Assembly (NCBI RefSeq): GCF_025398035.1
Contig: NZ_CP104558.1
Location: 1,240,001-1,304,000 of the forward strand
Direction: 5' to 3'
DNA from: Rossellomorea vietnamensis
Lineage (GTDB): Bacteria > Bacillota > Bacilli > Bacillales > Bacillaceae_B
Length of the DNA: 64,000 nt
In this document: positions 14,847-23,505 of the stretch, one piece after another
Numbering within the stretch: the stretch's first letter is position 1
How the letters are laid out: each line of letters starts with the position of its first letter
The notes under the pieces: model-generated
What the model saw: only the letters and a program-made list of their open reading frames with translations
Told to the model about the DNA's origin: nothing
The model's database searches: none
Made by a program: the position numbers and the translations under genes

Positions 14847-16244
14847 CTATATTAGGTAATTCATAAACATCGTCGCTAATCCAAGATAGATTAAAGTACT
14901 GATGATATCATTAATCGTCGTGATAAAAGGACCGGAAGCGACAGCCGGATCTACTTTTAGCTTGTGCATCAAGAGGGGCACCAATGTACCTGCGAGGGTA
15001 GCAACGAAAAGTGAAATCAATACGGAGACCCCGACAAGGATCCCTAAAAAGAATTCGCCTTTCCACACGTACACAATGATGCTGACCACAATCCCGCATG
15101 TGGTCCCGGTAATCAGCCCTGTTCCCGCTTCACGAAAGACAAGGGACATCTTGTTTTCCTTTTCCAGGTCACCTGTGGCAATCCCCCTAACGGCAACGGC
15201 GAGTGCCTGAGTTCCAGTATTTCCTGCCATTCCGGCAATCAATGGAATAAACACGGCAAGGATGGCCACTTTATCCAACGTATCTTCAAACCTTCCGATG
15301 AGGCTTGCAGTGAACATTCCGAGGAATAATAAGGCGATAAGCCACGGGAGACGCTTCTTGGCCGCATTTATAGGACTTCTGTCAATGGAATCCAGATCGG
15401 CGATACCGGCAAGTTTAGAGTAATCATCGGACGCCTCTTCTTCCATGACGTCCATGATGTCATCAACCGTAATGATCCCAAGTAGATGATGTTGAAAATC
15501 AACAACCGGTAGGGCAAGGAAGTCGTAATCCTTCATCTGTCGTGCGACAGCTTCCTGATCTTCGCTGACACCGACAGCCATGACACGGCCACTCATAATT
15601 TCACCAATCATCACATCATCATGGCTGATGATCAAATCTCTAAGGGATATGACCCCTACAAGCTTTTTGTCATCATCCACCACATAGATATAGTAGATCG
15701 TCTCCGCATTGGGTGCTTCGTTTTTCAATATATACATGGCAGATCTGACCGTCTGATTCTTTGAAATGGCCACGAACTCAGTGGTCATGATACTACCAGC
15801 TGTGTATTCTTCATAATGCAATAACTCTTTAATCTCTTTAGCCGATTCATCATTCATGATTGTCAAATAACTGACTACCTGATCTTTATCCAGTTCATTC
15901 AAAACATCCACTGCGTCATCGGCATACATATTAGAAAGCATTTCGGCTGCGTATGTAGGATTCATTTCGGCCAGGATATCCTGATAATCTTCTTCATCAA
16001 TATCCAGACTTTCAAAAAGCTCCGCCATTTCTTCCGGTGAAAGATAATGATACAGCCGGCTTCGTAAGTCTTCATCTATTTTAGAGAAAAACTTTGCTTG
16101 ATCATAGGAGTGTAATTGAACAAATTCTGAACGAAACAAATCCAGATCTTCTTCTTGAAGGGCTCTGATGAGAAGGTCTTCATCATACATTTCCTTTTCC
16201 TGCTTATCTCTGTCATTCTCCTGTTCTTGAGTAACCTCAGACAT
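14847..16244 (-). CDS. mgtE: Magnesium transporter MgtE
   Basis: Mg2+-gated channel/transporter, 465 residues: acidic MgtE-N superhelical domain (residues about 20-120, YDEDLLIRALQEEDLDLFRSEFVQLH), two CBS domains (MTTEFVAISKNQTVRSAMYIL and GRVMAVGVSEDQEAVARQMKDYDFLALPVVD), then five membrane helices from about residue 285 (RLPWLIALLFLGMFTASLIG) with the pore motif GMAGNTGTQALAV and GPFITTINDIISTLIYLG. ATG 16244 is nine bases after AAGGAGG; the earlier GTG abuts it. No ykoK/M-box-type leader is visible in the 220 bp upstream. B. subtilis mgtE is elsewhere, so position differs. Confidence 0.95.
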   Translation of the reverse strand: MSEVTQEQENDRDKQEKEMYDEDLLIRALQEEDLDLFRSEFVQLHSYDQAKFFSKIDEDLRSRLYHYLSPEEMAELFESLDIDEEDYQDILAEMNPTYAAEMLSNMYADDAVDVLNELDKDQVVSYLTIMNDESAKEIKELLHYEEYTAGSIMTTEFVAISKNQTVRSAMYILKNEAPNAETIYYIYVVDDDKKLVGVISLRDLIISHDDVMIGEIMSGRVMAVGVSEDQEAVARQMKDYDFLALPVVDFQHHLLGIITVDDIMDVMEEEASDDYSKLAGIADLDSIDRSPINAAKKRLPWLIALLFLGMFTASLIGRFEDTLDKVAILAVFIPLIAGMAGNTGTQALAVAVRGIATGDLEKENKMSLVFREAGTGLITGTTCGIVVSIIVYVWKGEFFLGILVGVSVLISLFVATLAGTLVPLLMHKLKVDPAVASGPFITTINDIISTLIYLGLATMFMNYLI

Positions 16245-16468
16245 CCAATACACCCTCCTTCATAACTTCATTGAATATAGTCGTAATAATACTAGCAAAT
16301 CTCAACACAATTGTCTCTTATGAAATCATAACCATCTATGTATTCCTTTGCTTTAATATGTCATACTAATGCCTGACGAATCATAAATGCATGAATTGCT
16401 GAATTATTAATATGTCATAAAATACGTGAAAAGAAAAGAAAAAAGGCAGGTAAAGGAGTGGGATCCCC

Positions 16469-17206
16469 ATGAAATTGGATATTATCGGTGATGTTCATGG
16501 CTGTTTTACCGAATTTAGAGAGTTGACGAAAAAGCTTGGGTATGAATGGGGCACCGGACTTCCTGTTCATCCTTATGGAAGGAAACTTGGTTTCATGGGA
16601 GACCTGACGGATCGGGGACATCACTCCCTGGAGACGATCTCAACAGTATACGGGCTTTTTCAAAAAGATACTGTTTATTATGTTCCCGGGAATCATTGCA
16701 ATAAGCTTTACCGTTATTTCTTAGGGAACAACGTAAAAATCCTTCACGGCCTCGAAACAACCGTGGCAGAACTGAGTGCCCTCACTGAAAAGGAAAGAAA
16801 TCGCTATCGGGATATGTTCATTGAACTATATGAACAATCCCCTTTATACCATGTATTGGATAAAGGTAAGCTGATCCTTGCCCATGCAGACATCAAAGAA
16901 GAACTAATCGGAAAACAATCAAACCGTGTCAAAACCTTCGTCCTTTACGGGGACATAACGGGTGAAAAAAATGATGACGGCACCCCTGTGAGAAAAGACT
17001 GGGCACGTGACTATCAAGGCGAAGCTTGGATCGTATACGGCCACACCCCGGTGAAAGAAGCACGCATCCTCAATAAAACGGCCAATATCGATACAGGTGC
17101 CGTGTTTGGCGGAATGCTTTCTGCATTTAGATACCCTGAACTGGAAGTAGTGAGTGTAGCATCAAGCATGCCTTTCGTGGCGGAGAAGTTTCGGGAAGTT
17201 GAATGA
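16469..17206 (+). CDS. prpE: Bis(5'-nucleosyl)-tetraphosphatase PrpE
   Basis: Calcineurin-like metallophosphatase of 245 residues (B. subtilis PrpE/YjbP), which hydrolyses Ap4A and related alarmones and was linked to spore germination. Metal-site motifs are in order: D-I-I-G-D-V-H-G-C (residues 4-12), G-D-L-T-D-R-G-H-H (about 48-56), P-G-N-H-C-N-K (about 77), [10 protein letters not shown] (about 135) and [10 protein letters not shown] (about 190). AAAGGAG precedes the ATG. Divergent from mgtE. Confidence 0.92.
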   Translation: MKLDIIGDVHGCFTEFRELTKKLGYEWGTGLPVHPYGRKLGFMGDLTDRGHHSLETISTVYGLFQKDTVYYVPGNHCNKLYRYFLGNNVKILHGLETTVAELSALTEKERNRYRDMFIELYEQSPLYHVLDKGKLILAHADIKEELIGKQSNRVKTFVLYGDITGEKNDDGTPVRKDWARDYQGEAWIVYGHTPVKEARILNKTANIDTGAVFGGMLSAFRYPELEVVSVASSMPFVAEKFREVE

Positions 17207-17234
17207 GTTTTCCTCCTGTCGGTCTCATTATATA

Positions 17235-17269
17235 AAAAAAGAAATCCCTTCAGTTTAACTGAAAGGGAT
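17235..17269. terminator. Terminator shared by rluD (minus) and prpE (plus)
   Basis: ATCCCTTTCAGTT/AACTGAAGGGAT-type stem (17244-17269) with a T7 run on the minus strand; the gene ends converge here. Confidence 0.75.
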
Positions 17270-17272
17270 CTC

Positions 17273-18178
17273 TTACTGGCTATCAAGCAGCATCCTCATA
17301 TCATCGGGCAAGGGGCACTCCAAGTTCGTCCATTCTTTCATAATCGGGTGGAAAAAGTGCAGTCTTTTACAATGAAGGGCCTGTCTGCCTATCAGCTTAC
17401 CACTTCCTCCGTATAAATCATCTCCTGCAAGAGGATGGCCTAAGAACGAAAGGTGAACACGGATCTGATGGGTTCTGCCTGTTTCGAGCTTCAATTCCAG
17501 GTGGGCAAATTCAGGGAACTGATCTTCCACCCTGTAATGAGTCAGGGCATATTGTCCATCTGACCGCACTTCTCTTTCAATGATGCTGTCGGTTTTCCTT
17601 CCAACCGGTTCTTCTATCGATCCGGATCCTTTCATAACCCCTTCTGCAAAGGCTTCATATGTCCGGTGGATTTCCCTTTCCTTCTGCTGAAGGCTGAACA
17701 GATGATGAATGTGGCGGTGTTTTGCCACTAGTACCAGTCCCGATGTGTCTTTATCCAACCGGGTGACGATGTGTACCGTTGAAGCGAGGTCCTGTTGATT
17801 GAAATGTCCCAATATGGCATTCGCAAGACTTCCTGTCGGCTCTTCTTTCGTGGGGATCGTTTTCATCCCCCACGGTTTGTCCACAACGAGCACATCATCA
17901 TCTTCGTAAATGATTGAGAGAGGGATTGTTTCTGCCACCAGGGATTCACTTGCTCTTTCTTCAGGAAATCTCACCTCAAGAAGATCTCCTGCAGTAAGTG
18001 GATGCCGGACATTTTCTTCTTTTCCGTTGAGGGTGATCCTTCCTCCATCAAACTTGACTGCCGTCAATGTACGCTTTGACAATTGCTGATCGATTAGAAA
18101 CTCTCTCATCAGCATCCCTTCATAGGTTGAAGGGATGCACCATTTTAGCGTATATCCCTTCACCTTATGATTCCCCAT
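17273..18178 (-). CDS. yjbO: RluA/RluD-family 23S rRNA pseudouridine synthase (YjbO)
   Basis: Pseudouridine synthase of 301 residues: an N-terminal S4-like part (REFLIDQQLSKRTLTAVKFDGGRITLNG), then the catalytic domain with the RluA signature H-I-V-T-R-L-D-K-D-T-S-G-L-V-L, the Asp in RLD being the nucleophile, and LKLETGRTHQIRVHLSFLGHPLAGDDLYGG near the end. Last gene of the yjbM-nadF-yjbO operon; its ATG shares one base with the nadF stop (TAATG). Target uridine(s) in RNA not predictable for YjbO. Confidence 0.92.
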   Translation of the reverse strand: MGNHKVKGYTLKWCIPSTYEGMLMREFLIDQQLSKRTLTAVKFDGGRITLNGKEENVRHPLTAGDLLEVRFPEERASESLVAETIPLSIIYEDDDVLVVDKPWGMKTIPTKEEPTGSLANAILGHFNQQDLASTVHIVTRLDKDTSGLVLVAKHRHIHHLFSLQQKEREIHRTYEAFAEGVMKGSGSIEEPVGRKTDSIIEREVRSDGQYALTHYRVEDQFPEFAHLELKLETGRTHQIRVHLSFLGHPLAGDDLYGGSGKLIGRQALHCKRLHFFHPIMKEWTNLECPLPDDMRMLLDSQ

Positions 18179-18975
18179 TATTCATCCGCTACAAACGAAT
18201 CATGCACCCGTTTCCAGAACGGGAAAGGACGGAAGCGTGCAAAGCGGATTTTCTCATCTGCGACACGATATTGAATGCTTTTCACATCTTTATGAAGGAG
18301 GGATAGATGATCGATCGTCACCAGGAAGTCCGGTCCATTCACAGGCTTCAGCATGCATGTATGATGTGCAGGTAAAATGAGGGGCGATCCGATGGTACGG
18401 AACACCCGATTATTGATGGAAGCCATTTCAGCGAATTGGATGGCGGGTAAGGACGGGTGAATGATCGCCCCTCCCAGTGCCTTATTATATGCCGTACTGC
18501 CTGAAGGAGTGGACAGGCATAATCCGTCGCCCCTGAACCGTTCAAAATGCTGCCCCCGGATTTCAACATCCATCACCAGGGTCCCTTCAACGCTTTTAAC
18601 CGTTGATTCATTCAATGCAAGATAACGGGTTTCTTTTCCACCATGTTGATAACGGATAATCGTTTCCAATAGTGGATATTCAATGATCTGATAGGGTGTC
18701 TTGGCGATGGCAATGACAAGTTTCTCGATTTCTTCCGGCACCCAGTCTGCATAAAAGCCGAGGTGACCTGTATGCACACCCACAAAGGCCGTCTTATCAA
18801 GCCTTGATCTATAGCGATGAAAAGCATAGAGCAGTGTACCGTCCCCACCGACTGAAATGACGATATCGGGTTGATCGTCATCATAGATCAGGTTGAAATC
18901 CTGGAGATACGTTCTCATTTTATGCATCAGTGTATTGGACTTTGAATCACCTTTTGATGTAATAGCGAACTTCAT
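18178..18975 (-). CDS. nadF: NAD kinase
   Basis: Phosphorylates NAD to NADP in the cytoplasm; essential source of NADPH cofactor. 265 residues with the hallmark GGDGTLLY at residues 43-50 and the second substrate motif [19 protein letters not shown]. Overlaps the stop of the upstream (p)ppGpp synthetase gene by 4 bp (ATGA) and shares one base with the following pseudouridine synthase gene, so the three are translationally coupled. The same operon (yjbM-nadF-yjbO) occurs in B. subtilis. Confidence 0.96.
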   Translation of the reverse strand: MKFAITSKGDSKSNTLMHKMRTYLQDFNLIYDDDQPDIVISVGGDGTLLYAFHRYRSRLDKTAFVGVHTGHLGFYADWVPEEIEKLVIAIAKTPYQIIEYPLLETIIRYQHGGKETRYLALNESTVKSVEGTLVMDVEIRGQHFERFRGDGLCLSTPSGSTAYNKALGGAIIHPSLPAIQFAEMASINNRVFRTIGSPLILPAHHTCMLKPVNGPDFLVTIDHLSLLHKDVKSIQYRVADEKIRFARFRPFPFWKRVHDSFVADE

Positions 18976-19634
18976 TCATTTACCCCCTGCTGTTTAGGTT
19001 CAGATCCACGCTGGTCTTTTTCCTTTTTGTTTGTGAAAATGACCTGGGCTTCCTGGATTTCTTCACGGATCAAACTCATTTCTTCATCCAGCCTGAATGC
19101 CGCTTCGGCAGCACTTTGCAGACGGTGACGGATTTGTTCAGGAATTTGTCCACTGTACTTATAATTTAACGAATGTTCAATCGTAGCCCAGAAGTTCATC
19201 GAAAGCGTACGGATTTGAATTTCCACCAGGATATTCTTTTCACCATGGATCGTTTGTACCGGATAGTCGATGACAACATGATAAGAACGGTATCCGCTTT
19301 GTTTCTTGTGGGTCACATAGTCTCTTTCTTCAATAATTGTAAAATCCTTGCGGCCCCGGAGCTTTTCCACCACCACATGAATATCCTCTACAAATTGACA
19401 CATCATCCTTAGTCCTGCGATGTCCTGCAATTCTGTTCCAATATTGGATAGCTTGATTCCTTTTTGATTTGCTTTATCAAGGATACTCGCGATCGGTTTG
19501 ACTCTCCCAGTCACGAATTCTATGGGAGAATGAGTGTTATGAAGTTCATATTCTCCCCTCATCCCCTTAAGCTTAATCTTTAATTCATCAACCGCCTGCT
19601 TGTAGGGAGCCAAAAATTGTTCCCAGTGATTCAT
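18972..19634 (-). CDS. yjbM: Small alarmone synthetase SasB/RelQ (YjbM)
   Basis: Stand-alone (p)ppGpp synthetase, 220 residues, tetrameric and allosterically activated by pppGpp in B. subtilis. RelA_SpoT synthetase domain with [48 protein letters not shown] (substrate G-loop) and [26 protein letters not shown]. No hydrolase domain. ATG 19634 with GAGGTG is preferred over a start ten codons earlier. First gene of the operon with NAD kinase, linking stringent response and NADP supply. Confidence 0.95.
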   Translation of the reverse strand: MNHWEQFLAPYKQAVDELKIKLKGMRGEYELHNTHSPIEFVTGRVKPIASILDKANQKGIKLSNIGTELQDIAGLRMMCQFVEDIHVVVEKLRGRKDFTIIEERDYVTHKKQSGYRSYHVVIDYPVQTIHGEKNILVEIQIRTLSMNFWATIEHSLNYKYSGQIPEQIRHRLQSAAEAAFRLDEEMSLIREEIQEAQVIFTNKKEKDQRGSEPKQQGVNE

Positions 19635-19653
19635 TCCCCTCACCTCTAAACGC

Positions 19654-20028
19654 CTACTTTTCAAGAAATACGTTCTCTACCTTATTAACCATTTCGTCAC
19701 CGTAGTTCCCGTTTCCTTCTATATTATCTATGAGATACTCAAGCTCTTCTATAAATTGAGTTAATTCGAGTGTATCTTTTTCACTTTTTGCCACGACTTC
19801 CGCTTTATCATGAAGGGCTTTTCTTAATTCCGGCCAGATTGACTCTTCCAAATATAAGTATACATATTCCTCTTCATTTTCAGCTAAGTATACGAAAGCA
19901 TAGCGATCGGAATCTGCAATGATCTGACCTGCCGCCGTTGTACCTTCTAAGAGCTCTGACTGGTCCGTATGTAAATATAATGTCCCTTTTTCATATGTTG
20001 TGTGATTAAATTGAACAATTTTCCTCAT
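19654..20028 (-). CDS. yjbL: UPF0738 family protein YjbL
   Basis: Cytoplasmic acidic protein of about 124 residues, similar in length and position to B. subtilis YjbL (UPF0738). Notable stretch: GQIIADSDRYAFVYLAENEEEYVYLYLEESIWPELRKAL, with an acidic C-terminal helix. Start is uncertain: TTG 20055, ATG 20040 and ATG 20028 are in frame, and GGAAGG at about 20041-20046 best serves 20028. Divergent from yjbK. Function unknown. Confidence 0.75.
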   Translation of the reverse strand: MRKIVQFNHTTYEKGTLYLHTDQSELLEGTTAAGQIIADSDRYAFVYLAENEEEYVYLYLEESIWPELRKALHDKAEVVAKSEKDTLELTQFIEELEYLIDNIEGNGNYGDEMVNKVENVFLEK

Positions 20029-20156
20029 GCTTTTCTTCATCCTTCCATTAAACAATCAGTATCATTTTAACATAAGAAAACCATTTCATCTAAATATTGA
20101 AGTTCCCTTTTATTAAAGAGATAATAGAGGAAGTATGCAAGGAAAGGATGCTTGTG

Positions 20157-20744
20157 ATGGCACAGGAAATTGAAATTGAATTTAAGAATCTTGTAACAGA
20201 AGAAGAATTCAACCGATTGACTTCACATTTTCATATAAAGGAGGAAGATTTCATTTCTCAGGATAATCATTATTTCGATACACCGGATTATCAATTAAAG
20301 GAGAAGCAGTCTGCCCTCCGGATCCGGGAGAAAAACGGGACGTATACGTTGACGTTAAAGACCCCGTTGAAAGAAGATCTCCTGGAGACGAATCAACCCT
20401 TATCCAAAGACCAATCGTATTTTCTTTTACAAGATGGGCTATTCCCGGAAGGTGAAGTCAGAGATGTGCTGAACTCCCTTTCCATCTCTTATGAGTCCCT
20501 TCAACACTTCGGGACACTCTCAACCAGCAGGGTGGAAATCCCCTATAGGGATGGTCTCCTTGTTTTCGACCATAGCTCTTACCTGCAAAAGGAAGACTAT
20601 GAGCTCGAATATGAAGTGAAAGAACGTACAACAGGCGAAGCGATATTCCTGGAATTACTCGAGCAGCATCAGATCCCACTTCGTCAGACAGATAACAAAA
20701 TCAAACGTTTTTACTTGGAGAAATTAAAACAGGATCGATCATGA
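20157..20744 (+). CDS. yjbK: CYTH-domain protein YjbK (triphosphate tunnel metalloenzyme)
   Basis: CYTH/TTM-fold protein of 195 residues, matching B. subtilis YjbK. The N-terminal E-I-E-I-E-F-K (ExExK) motif is at residues 4-10, followed by HYFDTPDYQLKEKQSALRIREKNGTYTLTLK and a C-terminal KIKRFYLEKL. Family members hydrolyse inorganic tripolyphosphate or related triphosphates in a beta-barrel tunnel. ATG 20157 lies eight bases after AAAGGA; the longer frame from 20097 has no site. Next to the alarmone synthetase yjbM, a conserved vicinity. Confidence 0.9.
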   Translation: MAQEIEIEFKNLVTEEEFNRLTSHFHIKEEDFISQDNHYFDTPDYQLKEKQSALRIREKNGTYTLTLKTPLKEDLLETNQPLSKDQSYFLLQDGLFPEGEVRDVLNSLSISYESLQHFGTLSTSRVEIPYRDGLLVFDHSSYLQKEDYELEYEVKERTTGEAIFLELLEQHQIPLRQTDNKIKRFYLEKLKQDRS

Positions 20745-20791
20745 CCGATATAGAATAGGAATAAGCGTTTTATTAAAGAGGAGTCAAATAT

Positions 20792-21433
20792 ATGAATGTC
20801 CAACAATTAAGAACGATGATGGAGCTTCAAGCCTTGAACAGTCTCGGGTCCGTATCTTCTTTCCAGGATACAACTGGTCAATCGAATGATTTGTTTCAAC
20901 AATTATTAACAAGTGCCCTGCAACCAAGCCAACAAAATATAGATCTGAATCAAACACTTGGAGCCGTCAATGGAGCCCTCCTGACCCAATCAGCCAGTTC
21001 GGTCCCTATTGGAATCAATCCTCTTTCGGCTCTAAACAAGCCGAACTGGAATGCCCCTGAGGAGATCGATGAAATCATCAGCCGTGCATCGGATCACTTC
21101 GCCATTCCAAAAAAATTGATTCAAGCCGTCATTAAACAGGAGTCCAATTTCAACCCGGATGCCGTCAGCCCTGCAGGCGCCACGGGATTGATGCAGCTCA
21201 TGCCGAGCACAGCACGAGGACTTGGGGTCAACAACCTATTTGATCCGGAAGAGAATGTATTTGCCGGTACAAAATATTTAAAGCAAATGCTCGATAAGTA
21301 CAATGGCGACATCCACCTTGCACTGGCTGCCTACAATGCAGGTCCCGGAAACGTTGATAAATACAACGGTATCCCACCGTTCAAAGAAACCACTTCATAC
21401 GTAAAAAAAGTGACAGATCGCTATTTTGCCTAA
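20792..21433 (+). CDS. cwlQ: Lytic transglycosylase CwlQ (YjbJ)
   Basis: Cell wall hydrolase with an SLT (goose lysozyme-like) domain at residues about 100-210: [33 protein letters not shown] (catalytic Glu in QES), [38 protein letters not shown]. The N-terminal 90 residues are Gln/Ser-rich and lack a classical signal peptide, as in B. subtilis CwlQ, which has muramidase and transglycosylase activity. Good AAAGAGGAG ribosome-binding site. Followed by a strong terminator. Confidence 0.9.
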   Translation: MNVQQLRTMMELQALNSLGSVSSFQDTTGQSNDLFQQLLTSALQPSQQNIDLNQTLGAVNGALLTQSASSVPIGINPLSALNKPNWNAPEEIDEIISRASDHFAIPKKLIQAVIKQESNFNPDAVSPAGATGLMQLMPSTARGLGVNNLFDPEENVFAGTKYLKQMLDKYNGDIHLALAAYNAGPGNVDKYNGIPPFKETTSYVKKVTDRYFA

Positions 21434-21453
21434 CGATTCCGTCCTCATTCAAA

Positions 21454-21482
21454 AAGCAGGCCTCATAGGCCCGCTTTTTTTT
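21454..21482 (+). terminator. Terminator of cwlQ
   Basis: AAGC-GGCCT / AGGCC-GCTT stem with T8. Confidence 0.85.
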
Positions 21483-21616
21483 ATGACTTGGATGGTCCAA
21501 TCGACCCCCATTGCCTCTCCAGCCATATTTCCCACTATTTCATGGGATTTGGGAATAGAGTGACAAAAGCGGGCTACACTAATTTAGGAATAATCAGTTG
21601 ATGTAAGGCGATTTGT

Positions 21617-21645
21617 TTGAGATATGAAAGAATGCTTGCTAGAAT
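21617..21645 (+). promoter_or_regulatory. Sigma-A promoter of yjbI-spxH
   Basis: TTGAGA (21617-21622), 17-bp spacer, TGC-TAGAAT (extended -10, hexamer 21640-21645), 35 bp ahead of yjbI. Confidence 0.7.
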
Positions 21646-21679
21646 GAACATACAATCTAAGTAAAAAGGAGTCATTCTT

Positions 21680-22081
21680 ATGGTCGAGAAACCACAAATG
21701 CCTTATAATCTTATCGGCGAAAAGAAACTCTCCATGCTCGTTGAAGCCTTTTATAATAGAGTATCAAATCATCCTGAGTTAGCACCGATCTTTCCGGATG
21801 ATTTAACCGAGACAGCTCGTAAACAGAAACAATTCCTAACTCAATATTTAGGTGGACCGGCTCTTTATACAGAAGAACACGGACACCCCATGCTGCGTGC
21901 AAGGCACCTCCCCTTTCCCATCACAGAGTCACGGGCTAAGGCATGGTTAAGTTGCATGCATGATGCAATGGATGAGGTCAACCTAGAGGGTCCTGTAAGG
22001 GATGACTTTTTTCACAGACTTGTATTAACCGCCCATCATATGGTAAATACTGAAACTTCCAAGGGTTCTTCCATTGACTAG
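21680..22081 (+). CDS. yjbI: Truncated hemoglobin YjbI
   Basis: Group II truncated globin of 133 residues that binds heme. Visible: LIGEKKLSMLVEAFYNRVSNHPELAPIFPDD (A-C helices, Tyr CD1-type positions), QKQFLTQYLGGPALYTEEHGHPMLRARHLPFPI (proximal His in ARH) and AWLSCMHDAMDEV with the conserved Trp. It overlaps the following spxH gene by 8 bp. The pair yjbI-yjbH is conserved in Bacillales; in B. subtilis the globin was reported to help protect from protein oxidation. Confidence 0.93.
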   Translation: MVEKPQMPYNLIGEKKLSMLVEAFYNRVSNHPELAPIFPDDLTETARKQKQFLTQYLGGPALYTEEHGHPMLRARHLPFPITESRAKAWLSCMHDAMDEVNLEGPVRDDFFHRLVLTAHHMVNTETSKGSSID

Positions 22082-22940
22082 AACAACTAGCTGGCATCAC
22101 CTCAAAGGGTGTGGGCGTGACAAGAAACCTCTGGAAATATATATGTTTGTTGACCCTCTTTGCCCGGAATGCTGGGCGCTTGAACCAATATTAAAGAAAT
22201 TGCACATTGAGTATGGACAATACTTCCGGATCCGCTATATTCTAAGCGGACAGCTCGCCTCATTAAACCTTGCGACGAAACGGAAGCAGGAGGACCTTGC
22301 ACAGCAATGGGATAAAACAGCGAGTCGCTCCGGCATGTCCTGTGACGGCAGCCTGTGGATTGAGAATCCGATTGATTCACCCTATCTCGCTTCATTCGCC
22401 ATTAAAGCGGCAGAACTTCAAGGAAAGCACTCAGGGATCCGCTTTTTACGTTTTTTACAAGAACGATTATTCCTTCAGAAACAAGACATCTCCAATATTG
22501 AGGTACTGAAGGAATGCGCACAGGCAGCCAAGCTTGATCTCACGGAATTCATGAACGATATCAACTCTTCTTCCGCATCCAAAGCTTTTCAATGCGATGT
22601 CAAGATTACCTCTGAAATGGAAGTGGAGGAAATTCCGACGCTTGTCTTCTTCAATGAGAATATTGAAGATGAGGGATTAAAGATTACAGGATTGTATTCC
22701 TATGAGGTATACGTACACATCATTGAAGAAATGCTTGCATCAAAGCCGGAAAAACAGCCGTTGCCTCCACTGGATGTATTCATGAAGTATTATCGGGTTG
22801 TTGCATCGAAGGAAATAGCTGTTGTATATGATCTATCGGTAGAAGAAGTAGAGAAACAAATGAAGAAATGGACACTTCAGCAAAAAGTGAAGAAGCTCCC
22901 TGCAAAGCACGGAACCTTTTGGAAATATATCAGTCAATAA
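22074..22940 (+). CDS. spxH: ClpXP adaptor SpxH (YjbH)
   Basis: Adaptor that delivers Spx to ClpXP and so controls the disulfide-stress response. 288 residues, DsbA-like thioredoxin fold with C-P-E-C at about residues 30-33 (FVDPLCPECWALEPILKK), and EEIPTLVFFNENIED carrying the cis-Pro loop. The winged C-terminal part EKQMKKWTLQQKVKKLPAKHGTFWKYI is typical. TTG start inside the end of yjbI, so coupled translation is likely. Its client Spx is encoded at 29.3-29.7 kb in this window. Confidence 0.93.
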   Translation: MTRTTSWHHLKGCGRDKKPLEIYMFVDPLCPECWALEPILKKLHIEYGQYFRIRYILSGQLASLNLATKRKQEDLAQQWDKTASRSGMSCDGSLWIENPIDSPYLASFAIKAAELQGKHSGIRFLRFLQERLFLQKQDISNIEVLKECAQAAKLDLTEFMNDINSSSASKAFQCDVKITSEMEVEEIPTLVFFNENIEDEGLKITGLYSYEVYVHIIEEMLASKPEKQPLPPLDVFMKYYRVVASKEIAVVYDLSVEEVEKQMKKWTLQQKVKKLPAKHGTFWKYISQ

Positions 22941-22980
22941 TTATTTCAGTATAATTAAACAGCCGTATAAACAAGAAAAG

Positions 22981-23007
22981 CCGATGTTGTTTCCAACATC
23001 GGTTTTT
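22981..23007 (+). terminator. Terminator of yjbI-spxH
   Basis: CCGATGTTG / CAACATCGG perfect stem plus T5. Confidence 0.85.
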
Positions 23008-23220
23008 CAATACGAACAAAGGGGATGGGAGAAATTTTTCACGGTCAAACAAAGGGGTATATGTTTGCTTGTGATCAACTTCACACTGATAATATATCAC
23101 GTTTCCACTTGTATTGGCAAGTTGTTTGTATGGTATTTCACAATATTGTCAAAATCGATTCATGTTCTCCATTTCCCCTTCATATACATGGTTATAAGAC
23201 AATGTTCGGAGGGAATGGCT

Positions 23221-23409
23221 ATGCTCGCAAAAATGAAATACGGAATCCTCCTTCTACTGATCGTGATCAGTTTCTTCATAAATATCCTTGGCCTTATGCA
23301 CCTGGTACCGGTTTATATCACGTCCCCCATCCTCTTTCTCTCCCTTCTCCTCTTCTTCCACTCACTGGGAAACCGTAACCGCTTCAGGGGATTCAAATCG
23401 ATGAAATGA
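23221..23409 (+). CDS. Small membrane protein, 62 residues
   Basis: Hypothetical protein with two membrane helices (KYGILLLLIVISFFINILGLM and VYITSPILFLSLLLFFHSLG) and a basic tail NRNRFRGFKSMK. ATG 23221 sits eight bases after GGAGGG; a longer frame back to 22984 begins inside the spxH terminator and is not credible. About 210 bp of AT-rich DNA separates it from spxH; no firm promoter was identified. Function unknown; not assigned to a family. Confidence 0.6.
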   Translation: MLAKMKYGILLLLIVISFFINILGLMHLVPVYITSPILFLSLLLFFHSLGNRNRFRGFKSMK

Positions 23410-23442
23410 GGGACGGACCTATATAACCAGGTGCCAAGAAAA

Positions 23443-23483
23443 AACACCCCTTCTTCTGAAAGGTTACCTTCAGGAGGGGTGTT
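23443..23483. terminator. Bidirectional terminator between the 62-residue gene and pepF
   Basis: AACACCCCT-CTGAA-GGT / ACC-TTCAG-AGGGGTGTT stem; minus-strand side followed by T6, plus-strand side by TTTCTTTTC. Confidence 0.8.
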
Positions 23484-23505
23484 TCTTTTCGTAATCGCGT
23501 TTATT

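Noticed and set aside
16245..16468. Mg2+ riboswitch (ykoK/M-box) ahead of mgtE
   Set aside because: Only about 220 bp of AT-rich shared upstream DNA, with no conserved M-box elements or terminator hairpin recognisable.
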